Below are positions 8,359-18,262 of a stretch of 64,000 nt of DNA, piece by piece. The DNA lies in NCBI GenBank assembly GCA_025916135.1, contig CP104793.1:1488001-1552000 (forward strand), in the 5' to 3' direction. Both the position numbers and the translations under genes were made by a program. The notes below the pieces were generated by a model. That model saw nothing but the letters and a program-made list of their open reading frames with translations, did not search any database and had not been told where the DNA came from. Positions within the stretch are counted from its first letter, which is position 1. Every line of letters begins with the position of its first letter. Source of the stretch: Rhodobacteraceae bacterium D3-12 (lineage in GTDB: Bacteria; Pseudomonadota; Alphaproteobacteria; Rhodobacterales; Rhodobacteraceae).

Positions 8359-10911
8359 GTGCTGAAATTTGTTCTTTCAACGCTAGGCGGCTTGTTCACC
8401 TTTATCACCCTGGGGCTGATGATGGTTGCGCTGACCTTGGGGGCTATTTTCTGGGTGTATGGTCGCGACCTGCCCAGCCACCAGAGTCTTGCGCAATATA
8501 CGCCGCCCACCATCAGCCGGATTTATTCGAGCGAAGGGCGTATCATTGATGAATTCGCCAATGAACGGCGCCTGTTTGTCCCTGCCAGCGATATTCCCGA
8601 CCTGGTTAAACAGGCGTTTATCAGCGCCGAGGACAAGAATTTCTATTCCCACAAGGGCTATGACGCACGCGGCATCCTGTCGGCGGCGTATGAGGCGGTT
8701 GCGACGCGCGGGCAAAGCGTGCGCGGGGCGTCGACGATCACGCAGCAGGTGATGAAGAACTTCCTGCTGTCGGGCGACCGGCGGATCGAGCGTAAGATCA
8801 AGGAGATCATCCTTGCGACGCGGCTGGAAGGGACGCTGAGCAAGGATCGCATTCTTGAGCTTTATCTCAACGAGATTTTCCTTGGGCAGAACTCTTATGG
8901 TGTGGCCGCCGCAGCGCAGACCTATTTCAACAAGACCCTGTCAGAGCTTGCCCCGCATGAGGCGGCGTTCCTTGCCTCGCTTCCCAAGGCCCCGTCGCAA
9001 TTCCATCCGGTGCGGCGCAAAGAGCGGCTGCTTTCGCGGCGCAATTTTGTGCTGAAGGAAATGATGGAAAACGGGTTTTTGACGCGCGAGGTGTACGAAC
9101 AGGAAGTGGCGCAGCCGCTGCGCTCGGTCCAAAACGGGGACTTTGAAAGCTATCGCGTCGCGCTTCCGCCGCGGGACTATTTCACCGATGAAATTCGCCG
9201 CCAGTTGAGTGGAACATTTGGCGAGGACGAGTTCTTTTCCGGCGGGATGAGCGTGCGGGCGACGATTGACCCTGAAATGCAAACCAAAGCAGCCCATGCG
9301 CTTCAGCGCCAGTTGGAACGCTATGACCGGAGCCGGGGCCTTTGGCGCGGAACAGGCAAGACAATTCCGGCTGAGCAGTTGACCAGCGAAGAAAGCTGGC
9401 GCGCAGCGCTGGCCGAGGTCGAGGTGTCGCGCGATGTGACGCTTGAAAATCCTTGGCATCCGGCCGTTGTGCTTGAGATCGGCGCAAAAGACGCGCGGAT
9501 CGGCATTGAAGGCGTTGAAAACGATGACGATGGCCACTGGATCCCGGCCAAGGATGTGCAATGGGCGCGTAAGGTTTTTGAAGATGGCAAACGCGGCAAG
9601 AAGGCCCGCGTTGCCGGTGATCTGCTTGAGGTTGGCGACGTGGTACTTGTGCGCAAGATGACTGCGGACAAAGACGGCAGCTTTATCCGCTGGACCTTGC
9701 GACAGGTTCCAGAAGTGCAGGGCGGTTTCATGGTGATGGACGTGAATTCCGGCCGTGTGATCGCGATGCAAGGCGGCTTTTCGTATCAGAATTCGGTGTT
9801 TAACCGCGCCACGCAGGCGCGCCGACAGCCCGGCTCATCGTTCAAGCCGTTCGTTTATGCCAGCGCGCTGGACAGCGGCTATACCCCTGCGACGATCATC
9901 GTGGACGCCCCGATCGAGATCAACACGCCACAGGGCGTGTGGCGGCCCAAGAACGCCTCGCATCAGTTTTACGGACCGACGCCGCTGCGCACCGGGATTG
10001 AACGCTCGCGTAACCTGATGACCATTCGACTGGCGCAGGAGGTCGGCATGGACGTGGTCGCCGATTATGCCGAACGGTTTGGCGTTTACGAGCGGATGGG
10101 GCCGTTTTTGGCCAACGCGCTTGGTTCAGAAGAGACCACCTTGTTCAAGATGGTGTCGGCCTATGCGATGTTTGCCAATGGCGGCGAGCGGGTTGAGCCG
10201 ACCTTGGTGGACCGTGTGCAGGACCGCTATGGCCATACCGTGTTTCAACACGACAACCGCAAATGCGTTAACTGTGGCGACCCGACCATTCCGCGTGGCA
10301 ACGGCCCGAAGATCACATCAAGTCGTGAGCGGGTGATGAACGCGGTCACGGCCTATCAGCTTACGTCTATGATGCAGGGTGTGGTGCAGCGCGGCACGGC
10401 GTCCAAAGCCGTTAATCTGCCCGTGCCGGTGGCCGGCAAGACCGGCACAACCAACGACGCCAAGGATGTGTGGTTCATCGGCTTTACCTCGAACATCGTG
10501 GCGGGCTGTTATATCGGCTATGATACGCCGCGCAGCCTTGGGCGCGGGGCGTCTGGCGGTGGCATGTGTGGACCGGTGTTCCAGGAGTTTATGGGGCAAG
10601 CGATCAAGAAATACGGCGGCGGAAAGTTCCGTGCACCGGATGAATGTATGTTCATCAAGATCGACCGGATCACCGGCGCAAAGCTCTCCTCTGATGCCAG
10701 CGGACCGGGTGTGGTTTCAGAGTGTTTCCGCGAAGGCGAAGAGCCGATCTTTGGCATCACCTTTGATGGTGGTTTCGCAATGGGCTCTAACTTGCCACTG
10801 TTCCAAGAGGCCGAGGCCAATTCGAAACAGGTGACGACCTCGACTGGTAAAAAAGCGGTTGTGGGGCCCAAGGCAAGCTTTGGCACGCTGAGCTCGGGCG
10901 GGCTTTACTGA
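8359..10911 (+). CDS. mrcA: Penicillin-binding protein 1A (bifunctional transglycosylase/transpeptidase)
   Basis: A class A PBP of 850 residues that polymerises and crosslinks peptidoglycan in the periplasm. One N-terminal membrane anchor (about 8-35). GT51 glycosyltransferase domain with EDKNFYSHKGYD and GASTITQQVMKNFLLS, and an OB-like insertion at about 330-450. Transpeptidase domain with the SXXK serine in GSSFKPF, SRN, and KTGTTNDAKDVWF. Start is GTG at 8359 behind CAGCAGGGG. A CVNCGDP pair in the transpeptidase region may bind metal or form a disulfide. It lies between the amidase and prfB, a conserved cell-wall neighbourhood. Confidence 0.96.
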   Translation: MLKFVLSTLGGLFTFITLGLMMVALTLGAIFWVYGRDLPSHQSLAQYTPPTISRIYSSEGRIIDEFANERRLFVPASDIPDLVKQAFISAEDKNFYSHKGYDARGILSAAYEAVATRGQSVRGASTITQQVMKNFLLSGDRRIERKIKEIILATRLEGTLSKDRILELYLNEIFLGQNSYGVAAAAQTYFNKTLSELAPHEAAFLASLPKAPSQFHPVRRKERLLSRRNFVLKEMMENGFLTREVYEQEVAQPLRSVQNGDFESYRVALPPRDYFTDEIRRQLSGTFGEDEFFSGGMSVRATIDPEMQTKAAHALQRQLERYDRSRGLWRGTGKTIPAEQLTSEESWRAALAEVEVSRDVTLENPWHPAVVLEIGAKDARIGIEGVENDDDGHWIPAKDVQWARKVFEDGKRGKKARVAGDLLEVGDVVLVRKMTADKDGSFIRWTLRQVPEVQGGFMVMDVNSGRVIAMQGGFSYQNSVFNRATQARRQPGSSFKPFVYASALDSGYTPATIIVDAPIEINTPQGVWRPKNASHQFYGPTPLRTGIERSRNLMTIRLAQEVGMDVVADYAERFGVYERMGPFLANALGSEETTLFKMVSAYAMFANGGERVEPTLVDRVQDRYGHTVFQHDNRKCVNCGDPTIPRGNGPKITSSRERVMNAVTAYQLTSMMQGVVQRGTASKAVNLPVPVAGKTGTTNDAKDVWFIGFTSNIVAGCYIGYDTPRSLGRGASGGGMCGPVFQEFMGQAIKKYGGGKFRAPDECMFIKIDRITGAKLSSDASGPGVVSECFREGEEPIFGITFDGGFAMGSNLPLFQEAEANSKQVTTSTGKKAVVGPKASFGTLSSGGLY

Positions 10912-10992
10912 GCCATTGAATGCGCAGTCGCCTTGCCGAGGCAGGGCGGCTGGTTTATCACGCTGGTTCAAGCCTTTTTAGCGAGATCACAC

Positions 10993-12120
10993 ATGCGCGC
11001 CGAAACTCAGAATATCGTGGCCAAAATCGAAAAATCCCTGACGCTTTTGCAGCAGCGGATGGATTGGGACACCGCCGAACACCGGCTTGAGGAATTCAAC
11101 GCGCGGGTGGAGCACCCCAACCTGTGGGATGATCCGGCCAAGGCGCAAAAGCTGATGCGGGACCGGCAAGCACTGGTCGATGCGATCGACACCTACAAGA
11201 GCATCCGTCAGGACCTTGACGATAATGTCGAGTTGATCGAGCTGGGCGAGATGGAAGAGGACGAAGAAGTCGTCCAAGATGCCGAAGAGGCGCTTAAATC
11301 GCTGGAAAGCAAGGCCGCGGCGAAAGAGCTTGAGGCGCTTTTGAACGGCGAAGCGGACAGCAACGACACTTTCCTTGAGATCAACGCCGGAGCCGGGGGC
11401 ACGGAGAGCTGTGACTGGGCGTCGATGCTGGCGCGGATGTACGTGCGTTGGGCCGAAAAGAAAGGCTATTCGGTCGAGCTTCAGTCGCAGTCGGCAGGGG
11501 ACGAGGCCGGGATCAAATCCGTCGCTTATAAGATTTCCGGCAACAACGCCTATGGCTGGTTGAAGTCCGAAAGCGGGGTGCATCGCTTGGTGCGGATTTC
11601 ACCCTTTGACAGCGCGGCCAAACGTCATACGTCGTTCAGCTCGGTTTGGGTTTATCCGGTGGTCGATGATGACATCGATATCGACGTGAACCCGGCTGAC
11701 ATTCGGATCGACACCTACCGGTCGTCTGGCGCGGGTGGGCAGCACGTGAACACCACGGATTCGGCTGTACGGATCACCCACGCGCCGACTGGCATTGTCG
11801 TGACCAGTTCGGAAAAATCACAGCACCAGAACCGCGACATTGCCATGAAGGCGTTGAAATCGCGGCTCTATCAGCTGGAGTTGGACAAGCGGAACGAGGC
11901 GATCAACGCCGCGCATGAGGCCAAGGGCGATGCGGGCTGGGGCAACCAAATCCGGTCTTATGTTTTGCAGCCCTACCAGATGGTCAAAGACCTGCGCACG
12001 AATGTCGAAACCTCGGACACGCAAGGTGTGCTTGATGGCGATCTCGACAAGTTCATGGCAGCGACGCTGGCTCTTGATCTGAGCGGGAAAAGCCGGGGCG
12101 AAGCACAGGCTGAGGACTGA
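10993..12120 (+). CDS. prfB: Peptide chain release factor 2
   Basis: RF2, 375 residues, terminates translation at UGA and UAA. Seen: the codon-recognition tripeptide SPF in [13 protein letters not shown], and the GGQ loop in [19 protein letters not shown] that triggers peptidyl-tRNA hydrolysis. The programmed +1 frameshift with an in-frame UGA, used in many bacteria near codon 25, is absent: the frame runs straight through [15 protein letters not shown]. So there is no sign of the autoregulatory frameshift here. An ATG at 10933 is in frame, but the conserved N-terminus begins at 10993. Confidence 0.97.
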   Translation: MRAETQNIVAKIEKSLTLLQQRMDWDTAEHRLEEFNARVEHPNLWDDPAKAQKLMRDRQALVDAIDTYKSIRQDLDDNVELIELGEMEEDEEVVQDAEEALKSLESKAAAKELEALLNGEADSNDTFLEINAGAGGTESCDWASMLARMYVRWAEKKGYSVELQSQSAGDEAGIKSVAYKISGNNAYGWLKSESGVHRLVRISPFDSAAKRHTSFSSVWVYPVVDDDIDIDVNPADIRIDTYRSSGAGGQHVNTTDSAVRITHAPTGIVVTSSEKSQHQNRDIAMKALKSRLYQLELDKRNEAINAAHEAKGDAGWGNQIRSYVLQPYQMVKDLRTNVETSDTQGVLDGDLDKFMAATLALDLSGKSRGEAQAED

Positions 12121-12180
12121 TCCGGGATTGTATCGGCTGAGCACTGCCGTAACTTGTGCGAAACATGCGGGGAGTGACAC

Positions 12181-13602
12181 ATGAGCGATATTCTGGATCT
12201 GGACGCGTTGGAGCAGGCGGCCCTTGTTGAGAAGGGCGAGATCGGCGTTGAAGAGCTGATGCGGCTGACGCTTGATCGCATTAACGCGGTTAATGGCGAT
12301 GTGAACGCGATCGTCTCGCTGCGCGATGAGGATGACATTCTGGCCGAGGCGCGCGCGGCAGATAATGGCGCACGCTCAGGCTGGATGCACGGGCTGCCAC
12401 TGGCGGTGAAAGACCTGTCCAATGCCAAGGGGCTGCCAACGTCGATGGGCTCACCCATTTTCGAAGGGCAGGTGGCCGAGGCGGATGACATCATGGTGGA
12501 GCGAATGCGCGCCGCCGGTGCGATTATCATCGGCAAGACCAACACGCCGGAATTCGGCCTAGGCTCGCACACTTTCAATCCGGTGCACGGCGCGACGCAT
12601 AACCCTTATGACCTTGGGCGTTCAGCCGGGGGCTCATCCGGAGGCGCGGCGGCGGCCTTGGCGTGCCGGATGCTGCCTGTGGCAGATGGATCAGACATGA
12701 TGGGGTCGCTGCGAAACCCGGCAGCGTGGAACAACGTGTATGGGTTTCGCCCAAGTTGGGCGCGCGTTCCGTCCGAGGCGATTGGCGACAATTTCCTGCA
12801 TCAATTGTCCACTGCTGGCCCGATGGGGCGTAGTCCGCGTGATGTTGCGGCGCTTCTTGATGTACAGTCAGGACCAGATGCGCGTCAGCCGCATGGGTTC
12901 ACGGCGCCACCAACCCTGCCGGAAATCGACAAGCCGACAGGCGCGTTGCGCATCGGCTGGTTGGGCGATTGGGACGGGGCGTACCCAATGGAGGAGGGCT
13001 TGCTGGAGCAATGTGCTTCGGCCTTGCCAGTGCTTGAGACGCTTGGCGCAAAGGTAGAAGCCGTTGCAGCCCCCTTTGACGCGGCCCAAATTTGGGAGTC
13101 ATGGATAACGCTTCGGTCGTGGACCGTGGCCGGGGGATCAGCGGCGCTCTATGAGAACGCCAAGACACGCGACATGCTCAAGCCCGAGGCGGTCTGGGAG
13201 ATTGAACGCGGCTTGAACCTGTCGGCGATGGATGTGCATCGCGCCAGCGTCTTGCGCTCAAACTGGTTCAAGCGCGCAGCTGAGCTTTTCGAAACCTATG
13301 ACGCCTTGATCCTGCCGAGTTCGCAGGTGTGGCCGTTTCCGGTTGAGTGGCGTTCGCCTGAGACTGTGGCTGGTGTTGCGATGGACACCTATCACCGCTG
13401 GATGGAGATAGTGATCCCGATCGGGCTTCTGGGCTTGCCGTGTCTCAATCTTCCGGTTGGGTTTGGCGCGAATGGTTTGCCTGCGGGGGTTCAGCTTTTC
13501 GGGCCACGCGGTAGCGATGCGCGCTTGCTTCAGGTGGGGCAGCTTTGGCATGAGGCGACGCAATTCACCAAGACCCGGCCAGAGATCATTGGCAGCGCTT
13601 GA
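12181..13602 (+). CDS. Amidase-signature family amidase
   Basis: A 473-residue amidase-signature (AS) hydrolase. The Ser-cisSer-Lys triad is visible: Lys in LAVKDLSNAKG (about residue 74), the cis-Ser in SAGGSSGGAAAAL, and the nucleophile Ser in MMGSLRNPAAWNNVYG. The family hydrolyses amides, carbamates or aryl amides, and the substrate cannot be named. It is not GatA: the length suits but the C-terminal half lacks GatA signatures, and no gatB or gatC is nearby. It starts 60 bases behind prfB and precedes a DUF2189 membrane protein. Confidence 0.88.
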   Translation: MSDILDLDALEQAALVEKGEIGVEELMRLTLDRINAVNGDVNAIVSLRDEDDILAEARAADNGARSGWMHGLPLAVKDLSNAKGLPTSMGSPIFEGQVAEADDIMVERMRAAGAIIIGKTNTPEFGLGSHTFNPVHGATHNPYDLGRSAGGSSGGAAAALACRMLPVADGSDMMGSLRNPAAWNNVYGFRPSWARVPSEAIGDNFLHQLSTAGPMGRSPRDVAALLDVQSGPDARQPHGFTAPPTLPEIDKPTGALRIGWLGDWDGAYPMEEGLLEQCASALPVLETLGAKVEAVAAPFDAAQIWESWITLRSWTVAGGSAALYENAKTRDMLKPEAVWEIERGLNLSAMDVHRASVLRSNWFKRAAELFETYDALILPSSQVWPFPVEWRSPETVAGVAMDTYHRWMEIVIPIGLLGLPCLNLPVGFGANGLPAGVQLFGPRGSDARLLQVGQLWHEATQFTKTRPEIIGSA

Positions 13603-13659
13603 TTTCGCCGCTATTTCACGGTGTTATGCATAAACGCGCATGTGATCGTGGAGGAGCCT

Positions 13660-14433
13660 ATGCAAGAACCCCTTGAGATGGGTGTCCCTGATCTGCGTGA
13701 GGTCAAGGTGGCGATGCTGAAAGAGGCGCTTCGCCGCGCTTGGGGCGACATGAAGCGCTCGCCGTTTTATGGGTTTGTCTTTTCTAGCGTTTATGTGCTG
13801 GTTGGGTTGCTCTTCCTCGGTATTACGTGGCTGACGGGGCAAAGCTATTGGTTGGTGTTTGCAGCGGTTGGCTTTCCGCTTGTTGGGCCATTTGCGGCGG
13901 TGGGACTTTATGAGGTCTCGCGACGGCTGGAGCGGGGTGAGCCGCTTGCCGCGGACAAGGTTTTCGGCGTGGTGGCGCATCAGAGACGGCGGCAATTGCC
14001 GTCGATCTGTGCCATTGTTGTCATCATATTCCTGTTCTGGTTTTTCCTTTCGCATATGATTTTCGCCCTGTTTTTAGGGCTTTCCACGATGACAAATGTA
14101 TCGAGCAGCTTTGAGGTTTACCTAACCGGGAATGGTTTGATGATGCTTGGCGTTGGCACGGCAATCGGTGCGGTTTTCGCCGCATTGCTTTACATGATTA
14201 CCGTGATTTCGATGCCATTGCTGCTTGATCGCGAGGTGGATTTTGTCACCGCGATGATCGCCAGTTTTCAGACCGTGACGCATAATCCGGCAGTCATGTT
14301 CGGCTGGGCGGCGTTCATTGCGGTTGTTACGTTTCTGGCCATGCTGCCTGCTTTTCTAGGGCTGTATCTGGTCCTGCCGCTGCTGGGGCATGCCAGTTGG
14401 CATCTCTATGACCAGATTGCGATCCGCGACTAG
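13660..14433 (+). CDS. DUF2189 integral membrane protein
   Basis: About 257 residues with six or so hydrophobic segments (for example FGFVFSSVYVLVGLLFLGI-like at 40-60, LVFAAVGFPLVGPFAAVG, ICAIVVIIFLFWFFLS, FIAVVTFLAMLPAFLGLYL). The motif GPFAAVGLYEVSRRLERGE is typical of DUF2189. The function is unknown; some relatives lie near respiratory or membrane-stress genes. Start chosen at 13660 because GGAGGA stands 6-10 bases ahead; an in-frame GTG at 13621 would add 13 non-conserved residues. It converges with the XRE-type regulator, 7 bases apart. Confidence 0.8.
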   Translation: MQEPLEMGVPDLREVKVAMLKEALRRAWGDMKRSPFYGFVFSSVYVLVGLLFLGITWLTGQSYWLVFAAVGFPLVGPFAAVGLYEVSRRLERGEPLAADKVFGVVAHQRRRQLPSICAIVVIIFLFWFFLSHMIFALFLGLSTMTNVSSSFEVYLTGNGLMMLGVGTAIGAVFAALLYMITVISMPLLLDREVDFVTAMIASFQTVTHNPAVMFGWAAFIAVVTFLAMLPAFLGLYLVLPLLGHASWHLYDQIAIRD

Positions 14434-14440
14434 GGGCGCA

Positions 14441-15307
14441 CTATTTGAAGTCCATGTCGAGGTTCAAAAGCTTGGCATGGAAGGGGTGCAGCTCTTCGCG
14501 GCGCTTCATGCCACAGGTGCGGGCCGTTTCGAAAATGGCCTTTTGGTTGAGTTGAATATGTTCATAAACCATCCGGGCGGCGCGTCGGCTGTTGTGGCTC
14601 TCGCGGACGGTGCGCGTGGCGTAGCCTTCCCAGAAGTTGTTTTCATAGGATGATACCCGCGACAGGAAGTTAAATGAGCAGGTGAGCGCCCTGTTGCGGG
14701 CAATAAGGGCCGCAACACCTTGTTCCTGACGAATAAAGATCCCACGAAATTCGCGGCTAGACGGGTCGGCGCTTAGCCCTTGTTGGGCCATGGCTTCGCG
14801 AGGTTCATAGCCACGCACTAGGCAAAACCCGTCTTTGCGGTAGACATAGACCAATCCGATGACGAACAGGTCGCGCTCAACAAAGCTTGGCCGACTAAAG
14901 CGGTAAAAGCCGGAGGGGAAGGTTTCTTCATCAATGCGTGCCGATCCGTTACCGAGAAAATTTGAGATGTCCGGATGAGCAAAGAGTTCCGCAGTTGCGG
15001 GCTTGATGCTGTCGACGGGCTCTAACAGAATGCGGGCGTCGACGTTGAAGAAAACGCAGACCCGATGCAGCACGTCGGGGCGTGGAAAACTTTCGCCCGA
15101 GAGATAGCGGTTGAACTGTGTTCGGTTGATCCCCAATTCGCGACAAAGCCCAGCAACAGAGGCGTAGTTTTTCGCGAGTTGGCGTAGGTTAGCACCAAAA
15201 ATTCCCCGCAGTTCCGCAGGGTCAGTCGGGTTGGTGCCAATGTCTGCGCTGTCCTGCAAGTCGCGTTCTCCATCCGTGTCGGCTTGCACCGAACTTGTTC
15301 TTTTCAC
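14441..15307 (-). CDS. XRE-type helix-turn-helix regulator with large C-terminal domain
   Basis: A 288-residue probable transcription factor. An HTH domain lies at about residues 35-95: LRQLAKNYASVAGLCREL, NRTQFNRYLSGESFPRPDVL, FFNVDARILLEP. The C-terminal 180 residues are not a family I can name; they contain several aromatic motifs (GFYRFSRPSFVERDLF, YENNFWEGYATRTVRES) and may sense a ligand or form dimers. It faces away from the small gene at 15517, and the 209 bases between them hold a weak inverted repeat (TGACGC at 15359, GCGTCA at 15393) that could be an operator. Target genes are unknown. Confidence 0.78.
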   Translation of the reverse strand: MKRTSSVQADTDGERDLQDSADIGTNPTDPAELRGIFGANLRQLAKNYASVAGLCRELGINRTQFNRYLSGESFPRPDVLHRVCVFFNVDARILLEPVDSIKPATAELFAHPDISNFLGNGSARIDEETFPSGFYRFSRPSFVERDLFVIGLVYVYRKDGFCLVRGYEPREAMAQQGLSADPSSREFRGIFIRQEQGVAALIARNRALTCSFNFLSRVSSYENNFWEGYATRTVRESHNSRRAARMVYEHIQLNQKAIFETARTCGMKRREELHPFHAKLLNLDMDFK

Positions 15308-15516
15308 CCCTAGAATGCGCGATTTTTTCCCGACAGAACAGACGTGAATTGGAAGAAATGACGCATTTTCGCATCTATTCTGTTGCTAGTTGGCGTCAAA
15401 CAATGGGCAACCTGTCTCAATTCCGGGCAGGTGCGACACGTTTTCGGGAATGTTCAACATGGTTAAATCGTCAGCAAGATTGAAGGAGCTATGGGAAGTG
15501 AAAAACGGGGATTGAA

Positions 15517-15858
15517 ATGTACGGAGTCGTGCTTTGGAGTGACAAGAAAGACCAGAAGGCCGTGATTTGGTGCGAAGATCATGGCGACCTCGCGTTTTAC
15601 AGCGCGAGCAGAGAAAGTGTCTTTGATGGTCTGACGCTGGACACGGGCGATTTTATTGAATTTGAGCTTGCCGGTGACCAAGATCTTCGTGTTGTACGTG
15701 CGCCTCAGCTTATTGCGCAGAACCAGTATTTGGGGTTGGCCGATAACCTGAAGTCTAAAGGGCTCGCCTTGGCCGAGAAGGCTGCTCCCGCGACCAAAGC
15801 CGCGGGAAACGTTATTGATTTTGTCCCGCGCAGAGGGCGGGCGCTGCTTGCCTGCTAG
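15517..15858 (+). CDS. Small conserved-looking protein of unknown function
   Basis: 113 residues, not recognised. The N-terminal half is beta-rich with aromatic residues (MYGVVLWSDKKDQKAVIWCE, HGDLAFYSASRESVFDGLTL), followed by an acidic stretch (DTGDFIEFELAGDQDLRVVR) and an Ala/Lys-rich tail ending in arginines. The front half resembles a small OB- or cold-shock-like barrel, but no RNP motif is present, so I do not assign it. Codon use and GC content match its neighbours, which supports a real gene. It lies between a divergent regulator and convergent ilvN. Confidence 0.6.
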   Translation: MYGVVLWSDKKDQKAVIWCEDHGDLAFYSASRESVFDGLTLDTGDFIEFELAGDQDLRVVRAPQLIAQNQYLGLADNLKSKGLALAEKAAPATKAAGNVIDFVPRRGRALLAC

Positions 15859-15879
15859 GCCAGCGCTACGATGGTGAGC

Positions 15880-16440
15880 CTAAACGCCGCGTGAGAGCGC
15901 GGCGACGCCTGTGCGGGCAACCTCACAAAGGCCAAGAGGGCGCATAAGGTCGGCGAATGCGTCGATCTTCTCTGGTGTGCCGGTGATTTCGAACACAAAG
16001 CTCTCCAGCGTGCTATCGACCACATTGGCGCGGAAGATGTCGGCAAGGCGCAGCGCTTCGACGCGTTTGTCGCCATCGCCGTTCACCTTCAAAAGCGCCA
16101 GCTCGCGTTCGACGGCAGCCCCTTCGACGGTGAGGTCGTGAACTTTGTGCACCGGGACGATCCGCCCAAGCTGGGCTTTGATCTGTTCAATCACCTGCGG
16201 CGTGCCGTTGGTGACGACGGTGATCTGGCTGGTGTGGCCGGTGTGATCCACCTCGGCCACGGTCAGGCTGTCGATGTTGTAGCCGCGACCGGAAAACAGG
16301 CCGATGACACGCGCCAGAACGCCGGGTTCGTTATCAACCACCACCGCGAGCGTGTGGCTTTCGATGACGTCGCTGAACGACGGGCGTAGATTGTATGCCG
16401 AATGCTTATTCGACCCTTTTTTGATTTTTAGAGCAGACAT
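15880..16440 (-). CDS. ilvN: Acetolactate synthase small (regulatory) subunit
   Basis: 186 residues. Regulatory subunit of acetohydroxyacid synthase, giving valine feedback inhibition and full activity to IlvB. An N-terminal ACT domain (about 25-100) carries HTLAVVVDNEPGVLARVIGLF and GRGYNIDSLTVAEVD, followed by the C-terminal ALS_ss domain ending SFVFEITGTPEKIDAFADLMRPLG. Start chosen at 16440 (MSALKIKKG), where the conserved protein begins; upstream in-frame sequence lies within the 3' part of ilvB. It is 29 bases behind ilvB and shares its attenuator-controlled transcript. Confidence 0.96.
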   Translation of the reverse strand: MSALKIKKGSNKHSAYNLRPSFSDVIESHTLAVVVDNEPGVLARVIGLFSGRGYNIDSLTVAEVDHTGHTSQITVVTNGTPQVIEQIKAQLGRIVPVHKVHDLTVEGAAVERELALLKVNGDGDKRVEALRLADIFRANVVDSTLESFVFEITGTPEKIDAFADLMRPLGLCEVARTGVAALSRGV

Positions 16441-16469
16441 GTGAACAAATCCTTTCGCCTGCGGTCCGG

Positions 16470-18224
16470 TTACACCAGAACCGCGCCGCTTGTGCTGATT
16501 GCGTCCTGGGTTGAGGCCTGACCGAGCAGCATTTTGTTGTGAGGTTCGCCCGACGGAATCATGGGGAAGCAATTCTCGTGCTTTTCGACACGGCAATCGA
16601 CAATCACCGGCCCATCATAGGCCAGCATTTCCTTGATTGCGTCGTCCAGATCATCGGCATGATCGACACGGATCCCCTTGCAGCCGAAGGCCTCGGCGAG
16701 CTTGACGAAATCGGGTAGCGCTTCGGACCAGCTGTGGGAATAGCGCTCTCCGTGCAGCAGCTCCTGCCACTGGCGGACCATGCCAAGGCGTTCATTGTTC
16801 AGGATAAATTGCTTGACCGGCAGGCGATATTGCACGGCGGTGCCCATCTCCTGCATGTTCATCAGCCAGCTTGCTTCGCCCGCAACATTGATGACCAGCG
16901 CATCGGGATGCGCCACCTGAACGCCCACGGAAGAGGGCAGGCCATAGCCCATTGTGCCAAGGCCACCGGAGGTCATCCAGCGATTGGGATCATTAAAGGT
17001 CAGGAACTGTGCCGCCCACATCTGGTGCTGGCCGACCTCGGTGGTGATATAGCGATCCATGTCGCGGGTCAGCGCTTCGAGCCGGTCCAGAGCCTGTTGC
17101 GGCTTGATAGTTTTGGCGCCGGGTTCGAATTTGAGACAGTCAACCGCACGCCATTCGTTGATGGTGTCCCACCAGCTTGTGAGGCTGTCTTTCTGGGTTT
17201 TGCGACCGCGTGATTTCCAGACTTTCAGAATGTCTTCAAGCACATGCGCCACGTCACCGACGATTGGGATGTCGGCCTTGATCACCTTGTTGATCGAGCT
17301 TGGGTCGATGTCGATATGGGCCTTGGTCGAACCGGGGCTGAAGGCGCTGACGAGGCCGGTGATGCGGTCATCGAATCGCGCGCCGATGTTGATCATCAGA
17401 TCGCAGTCGTGCATCGCCATGTTGGCCTCGTAAAGACCGTGCATGCCAAGCATTCCGAGCCAATTGTCGCCGGTGCCGGGATAGGCGCCAAGACCCATCA
17501 AGGTGGAGGTGACGGGGAAGTTCGTGGCCTGCACCAGCTCACGCAGCAGCTGGCTTGCTGCGGGGCCAGAGTTGATCACGCCGCCGCCAGTGTAAATGAT
17601 TGGTTTCTTGGCCTTTTCCATGGCCTCGACCAGTTCGGTGATCACATCCATATCGCCCTTGATCTGGGGCTGGTAATGCGAGGTGCGGGCCTTTTTCGGC
17701 GGGGTATATTCGGCCGAGGCGAATTGCACATCCTTGGGAATATCGACCAGAACCGGGCCGGGGCGGCCGGTGGTGGCGACGTGGAAGGCCTCGTGTATGG
17801 TGCCCGACAATTTGCCCGGTTCTTTGACCAGCCAGTTGTGTTTGGTGCAGGCGCGAGTGATGCCAACGGTGTCGGCTTCTTGGAACGCATCATTGCCGAT
17901 CAGGAAGGTCGGAACCTGCCCGGAGAGCACCACAAGCGGGATCGAATCCAGCAAGGCATCCGTAAGGCCGGTTACGGCATTTGTTGCGCCAGGGCCAGAG
18001 GTTACGAGGACAACGCCGGGTTTTCCGGTGCTGCGGGCGTAGCCTTCGGCGGCGTGGACGGCGCCTTGTTCGTGGCGGACGAGAATGTGGCGAATATCGT
18101 TCTGTTGAAAGATCTCGTCATAGATGGGTAGGACGGCGCCACCGGGGTATCCGAACACGACGCTCACGCCCTGATCCTTGAGGGCCTGAACCAACATTTT
18201 CGCTCCGGTCATCTGACGTGTCAT
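16470..18224 (-). CDS. ilvB: Acetolactate synthase large (catalytic) subunit
   Basis: A 584-residue thiamine-diphosphate enzyme that makes 2-acetolactate or acetohydroxybutyrate, the first common step of Val, Leu and Ile synthesis. Seen: N-terminal TPP domain with the catalytic Glu in VRHEQGAVHAAEGYARSTG, central FAD-binding domain, and C-terminal TPP domain with FILNNERLGMVRQWQ. In the metal-binding motif the usual GDGS or GDAS appears as GEAS (NVAGEASWLMNMQEM), with Glu in place of Asp. Expression is likely controlled by the leader peptide and terminator at 18263-18359. Confidence 0.97.
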   Translation of the reverse strand: MTRQMTGAKMLVQALKDQGVSVVFGYPGGAVLPIYDEIFQQNDIRHILVRHEQGAVHAAEGYARSTGKPGVVLVTSGPGATNAVTGLTDALLDSIPLVVLSGQVPTFLIGNDAFQEADTVGITRACTKHNWLVKEPGKLSGTIHEAFHVATTGRPGPVLVDIPKDVQFASAEYTPPKKARTSHYQPQIKGDMDVITELVEAMEKAKKPIIYTGGGVINSGPAASQLLRELVQATNFPVTSTLMGLGAYPGTGDNWLGMLGMHGLYEANMAMHDCDLMINIGARFDDRITGLVSAFSPGSTKAHIDIDPSSINKVIKADIPIVGDVAHVLEDILKVWKSRGRKTQKDSLTSWWDTINEWRAVDCLKFEPGAKTIKPQQALDRLEALTRDMDRYITTEVGQHQMWAAQFLTFNDPNRWMTSGGLGTMGYGLPSSVGVQVAHPDALVINVAGEASWLMNMQEMGTAVQYRLPVKQFILNNERLGMVRQWQELLHGERYSHSWSEALPDFVKLAEAFGCKGIRVDHADDLDDAIKEMLAYDGPVIVDCRVEKHENCFPMIPSGEPHNKMLLGQASTQDAISTSGAVLV

Positions 18225-18262
18225 CTTGTTCTCGCTCCGTTCAACGTCTTGTTCTTACACAT

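Noticed and set aside
15295-15483. A 62-codon frame between the regulator and the small unknown gene
   Set aside because: No ribosome site, unusual composition, and it covers the candidate operator region.
17244-18131. A 295-codon plus-strand frame
   Set aside because: Antisense to ilvB, whose catalytic motifs are clear.
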